From: Acaryochloris sp. CCMEE 5410 | Lineage (GTDB): Bacteria; Cyanobacteriota; Cyanobacteriia; Thermosynechococcales; Thermosynechococcaceae | Reading direction: 5' to 3' | DNA length: 64,000 bases | Assembly: GCF_000238775.2 (NCBI RefSeq) | Contig: NZ_AFEJ02000001.1 | Coordinates: forward strand, 2,232,001-2,296,000 | In this document: positions 60,688-64,000 of the stretch, piece by piece | Layout: the number at the start of each line of letters is the position of its first letter | How positions within the stretch are numbered: position 1 is the first letter of the stretch | The notes under the pieces: generated by a model | Told to the model about the DNA's origin: nothing | Database searches by the model: none | The model's input: the letters and a program-made list of their open reading frames with translations, nothing else | Program-made: the position numbers and the translations under genes

Positions 60688-63600
60688 ATGAGTTTTTCTG
60701 CAATCGTGCAAGCATTGGGGCGTTCTCGCCTATCGGAAGAATTGCTGCTGAAGTTGAAAGAGCAGCAATTCTTAGAGTTATGTGGTGTGCCCCGTTTACC
60801 GAAGGGACTGGTCGCCTCTGCCCTCGCTCAACAGCGACAGCAGCATTTATTTGTGGTCACCGCCACCCTAGAAGAAGCCGGACGCTGGGCCACTCAGCTC
60901 GAAGCCATGGGCTGGCAGACGGTTTATTTCTACCCCACTTCCGAAGCCTCCCCCTATGAATCCTTAGATCGAGAGTCGGAGATGATCTGGGGGCAGTTAC
61001 AGGTCTTGGCTGAAACCCTAAAGCTCAACGCCAATCCAGAGGCTGCACCCTTAGCGATTGTGACCACAGAACGGGCCTTGCAACCCCACTTACCCCCCGT
61101 GCAGATCTTTGAACCCTATTGCCTGAGCTTGGAAGCGGGGATTGAGCTAGACCTAAAAACCCTGAGCGATAAGCTCGCACGACTCGGATATGAGCGGGTC
61201 TCCCTAGTGGAAACCGAAGGCCAGTGGAGTCGGCGTGGGGACATTGTCGATATTTTTCCCGTGGCTTCCGAGCTGCCCATTCGGTTGGAGTGGTTTGGGG
61301 ATGAGCTGGATAAAATGCGAGAGTTTGACCCCACTAGTCAGCGGTCTTTGGATAGTAGTGAAAAGCTGACGCTGACGCCGACTAGCTTTGCCCCGATTAC
61401 CTTAGCGTCTCTGAGTGAGGCCCAACAGGTCCAAGTCAAAGCCTACTTAACAGAAGAAGAACTGGCACTTTTAGAAACCGGGACTTTAGAAGGCAGTCAG
61501 CGGTTTCTGGGGATGGCCTTTGAAACGCCTGCTTCTCTATTAGATTATCTGCCGGACAATACGCTGGTAGTCGTTGATGAACCTATGCAATGTCGGCCCC
61601 ATAGTAACCGCTGGGTAGAACATGCCCATGAACAGTGGGAGTCCATAAGTTTACCGGAGGCTCCACTGCCCAAGCTGCACCAAGATTTTGAAGCGGCACT
61701 GGATCAAATTGAAGTCTTTGAGCGGGTCTTTCTGTCGGAGTTGGCGGAGGACAAAGGGGGACTAAATCTGTCCAGTCGAACTGTGCCTGCAGTACCCCAC
61801 CAGTTTGGCAAGTTAGCGGAGACCATTCGAGAAGAACGCGATCGCAAATTCAGTATCTGGCTGATCTCGGCTCAACCGTCCCGCTCCGTGGCCCTGTTGC
61901 AGGAGCATGACTGCCCTGCCCAGTTTGTCCCGAATCCCAAAGATTTCCTCGCCATCGATAAACTGCAAGAGCAGCACACCCCCGTTGCTCTCAAATATTC
62001 TGGGTTAGCTGAACTCGAAGGCTTTGTCCTGCCCACCTTCCGTACGGTGGTAATTACGGACCGCGAGTTTTTCGGTCAGCATACCCTGGCGACGCCCACC
62101 TATATTCGTAAACGACGGCGGGCAGCCTCTAAACAGGTCGATCCAAATAAGCTCCAACCGGGTGATTTTGTCGTCCACCGCAATCATGGGGTTGGTAAGT
62201 TTCTTAAGCTAGAGAGTCTTACCCTCAACCATGAAACCCGTGAATATTTGGTATTGCAATACGCCGATGGCACCTTACGAGTTGCTGCCGATCAGTTGGG
62301 CTCTCTGTCTCGATTTCGGACCACGGGAGAAGGTCGGCCCCAGCTCAACAAAATGTCTGGGAAAGCTTGGGAGAAGACCAAAAATAAGGTTCGCAAATCC
62401 ATTAAAAAACTGGCGGTGGATCTGCTGAAGCTCTATGCCCAGCGGGCTCAGCAGGAGGGCTTTACCTTTCCTCTCGATCAGCCCTGGCAAGAAGAAATGG
62501 AAGACTCCTTCCCCTATCAGCCCACTGCCGATCAACTGAAAGCTGCCCAAGATGTAAAGCGGGATATGGAAAACCCTCGCCCTATGGATCGGCTGGTGTG
62601 TGGGGATGTTGGCTTTGGCAAAACTGAAGTAGCCACCCGTGCGGTCTTTAAAGCTGTTACCGCAGGTAAACAGGTGGCCTTCCTCGCACCGACCACCATT
62701 CTCACCCAGCAGCACTACCACACTCTTAAAGAACGGTTTGCTCCCTACCCGATTCAAATTGGTCTCCTTAATCGCTTCCGCAGTGCCGAAGAACGCAAAG
62801 ATATTCAAAATCGATTAAAAACCGGAGAGTTAGATATTGTCGTCGGCACCCATCAACTACTGGGGAAAAGCGTCAACTTCCGGGATTTAGGCCTGCTGGT
62901 GATTGACGAAGAACAGCGGTTTGGGGTGAATCAAAAGGAGAAAATCAAAACTCTAAAAACCCAAGTGGATGTGCTCACCCTTAGCGCTACTCCCATCCCT
63001 CGGACCCTATATATGGCCCTGTCTGGGGTGCGAGAAATGAGCCTGATTACCACTCCACCCCCCTCTCGTCGTCCGATTAAAACCCATCTGTCTCCCTACG
63101 ATCCAGAATCAATTCGCAGTGCCGTGCGCCAGGAGCTAGACCGAGGCGGCCAGATCTTTTATGTGGTGCCTCGCGTGGAAGGCATCGAAGAAGTGGCGGG
63201 TAAGCTGCGGGAAATGGTGCCCAGTGCCCGGATTGCCATTGCCCACGGTCAGATGGTGGAGGGGGAGTTGGAGGCGACCATGCTCACCTTTAGTAACGGC
63301 GACGCGGAGATCCTAGTCTGTACCACCATTATTGAATCGGGACTGGATATTCCCCGCGTAAATACCATTTTGATTGAAGATGCCCAAAAGTTTGGCCTCT
63401 CCCAGCTCTATCAGCTTCGAGGTCGGGTGGGGCGCGCGGGGATTCAAGCCCATGCCTGGTTGTTTTATCCCAATCAAAGTTCCCTCACGGAAAAAGCCCG
63501 CAAGCGACTTCGGGCGCTGCAAGAGTTTAGTCAACTCGGGTCTGGCTATCAGTTAGCCGTTCGAGATATGGAAATTCGGGGCGTCGGTAATTTGCTGGGG

Positions 63601-64000
63601 GCAGAACAGTCGGGACAAATGGAGGCCATCGGTTTTGACCTGTATATGGAGATGCTGGACGAGTCCATCAACGAAATTCGCGGTCAAGAAATCCCCCAGG
63701 TGGACGAAGCCCAGGTGGACCTCAACCTAACCGCCTTTATTCCCGCCGATTACATTACCGATTTAGATCAAAAGATGAGTGCCTATCGGGCCGTGGCCTC
63801 AGCAGAGACCAAAGCCGACCTTACCCAAACCGCCGTAGACTGGAACGATCGCTATGGTCCGATTCCCGATTCAGCCCAACAGCTATTGCGAATTATGGAA
63901 CTCAAGCAGTTGGCAAAGTCCCTAGGCTTCTCGCGGATTAAACCAGAGGATAAACAGCATGTGATGTTAGAAACCCCGATGGAGGAACCGGCCTTTAAGT
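60688..64000 (+). CDS. mfd: transcription-repair coupling factor (3' end beyond the window)
   Basis: Mfd removes stalled RNA polymerase from DNA and brings UvrA to the lesion. The visible 1104 codons include the UvrB-like N-terminal region ([30 protein letters not shown]), the RNA polymerase interaction region ([27 protein letters not shown]) and the helicase domain. That domain has [11 protein letters not shown]-type entry ([18 protein letters not shown]), Walker [27 protein letters not shown], the SATPIPRTL motif and motif [10 protein letters not shown]. The C-terminal TRCF part begins near the edge. The ATG at 60688 opens the frame directly, with no strong ribosome site. Full length would be about 1150 to 1180 residues. 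Confidence 0.96.
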   Translation, partial: MSFSAIVQALGRSRLSEELLLKLKEQQFLELCGVPRLPKGLVASALAQQRQQHLFVVTATLEEAGRWATQLEAMGWQTVYFYPTSEASPYESLDRESEMIWGQLQVLAETLKLNANPEAAPLAIVTTERALQPHLPPVQIFEPYCLSLEAGIELDLKTLSDKLARLGYERVSLVETEGQWSRRGDIVDIFPVASELPIRLEWFGDELDKMREFDPTSQRSLDSSEKLTLTPTSFAPITLASLSEAQQVQVKAYLTEEELALLETGTLEGSQRFLGMAFETPASLLDYLPDNTLVVVDEPMQCRPHSNRWVEHAHEQWESISLPEAPLPKLHQDFEAALDQIEVFERVFLSELAEDKGGLNLSSRTVPAVPHQFGKLAETIREERDRKFSIWLISAQPSRSVALLQEHDCPAQFVPNPKDFLAIDKLQEQHTPVALKYSGLAELEGFVLPTFRTVVITDREFFGQHTLATPTYIRKRRRAASKQVDPNKLQPGDFVVHRNHGVGKFLKLESLTLNHETREYLVLQYADGTLRVAADQLGSLSRFRTTGEGRPQLNKMSGKAWEKTKNKVRKSIKKLAVDLLKLYAQRAQQEGFTFPLDQPWQEEMEDSFPYQPTADQLKAAQDVKRDMENPRPMDRLVCGDVGFGKTEVATRAVFKAVTAGKQVAFLAPTTILTQQHYHTLKERFAPYPIQIGLLNRFRSAEERKDIQNRLKTGELDIVVGTHQLLGKSVNFRDLGLLVIDEEQRFGVNQKEKIKTLKTQVDVLTLSATPIPRTLYMALSGVREMSLITTPPPSRRPIKTHLSPYDPESIRSAVRQELDRGGQIFYVVPRVEGIEEVAGKLREMVPSARIAIAHGQMVEGELEATMLTFSNGDAEILVCTTIIESGLDIPRVNTILIEDAQKFGLSQLYQLRGRVGRAGIQAHAWLFYPNQSSLTEKARKRLRALQEFSQLGSGYQLAVRDMEIRGVGNLLGAEQSGQMEAIGFDLYMEMLDESINEIRGQEIPQVDEAQVDLNLTAFIPADYITDLDQKMSAYRAVASAETKADLTQTAVDWNDRYGPIPDSAQQLLRIMELKQLAKSLGFSRIKPEDKQHVMLETPMEEPAFK

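Overview
The window is chromosomal DNA of a unicellular cyanobacterium. Many HIP1 octamers (GCGATCGC) are scattered through genes on both strands. It carries an SbtA/SbtB bicarbonate uptake pair, a phytol kinase, PPC/DUF296 and DUF2809 proteins, multi-kinase-like fragments and a PEP-CTERM protein, which together fit a cyanobacterial gene set. The gene families resemble Acaryochloris, but that genus assignment is from memory of the families and is not proven here. The right end is cut inside mfd.

Layout. 1-11228: mostly ordinary genes: a LivM/LivG amino-acid ABC pair, pgi, an FHA protein with a degenerate receiver, an AEC permease, DUF2809, yaaA, a methyltransferase, a YdjM-like membrane protein and a Cache hybrid histidine kinase. 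11229-12011: a non-coding stretch ending in a terminator, then a 35-residue single-helix membrane protein gene too short for most gene callers, then a second strong terminator. 12080-18017: secreted and membrane unknowns, SMI1/KNR4, an ABC exporter, REC-PAS and GNAT. 18531-21137: a PEP-CTERM gene split by an IS1182-type element with perfect 54-bp inverted repeats and a 5-bp target duplication. 21269-34859: RGPNGA-repeat protein, phytol kinase, thiO, tsaC, a Tat-exported agmatine deiminase, STAS and partners, a secreted protein, an FAD oxidoreductase, TetR, MgtC and PPC.

35041-44112 is an accessory island: a DUF5895-like pair, two inverted copies of an IS1-type element, a multi-domain protein with an HNH-like segment, MOSC plus a diverged MOSC remnant, an IS630 fragment, a HEPN-like protein ending in a perfect 40-bp palindrome, and a RelE-type toxin-antitoxin operon. 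The antitoxin of that operon was hit separately by ISAs1, a TA-targeting MITE and the IS1-type element. Removing the three insertions restores an unbroken 68-codon frame.

44131-51014: ABM monooxygenase, LysR/peroxiredoxin divergent pair, SnoaL-like protein, sbtAB with two inverted repeats upstream, and a P450. 51051-54692: a five-gene operon coding for a heme-b/Rieske membrane protein, a Cys/His-motif membrane-anchored protein, two small membrane proteins and an EamA transporter; I regard it as the best candidate for an undescribed electron-transfer system. 54841-64000: lipoprotein, alkB, EamA, ung, an orphan Phd antitoxin, two AT-rich membrane proteins, a decayed VapBC pair, and mfd. No rRNA, tRNA or CRISPR array was seen.
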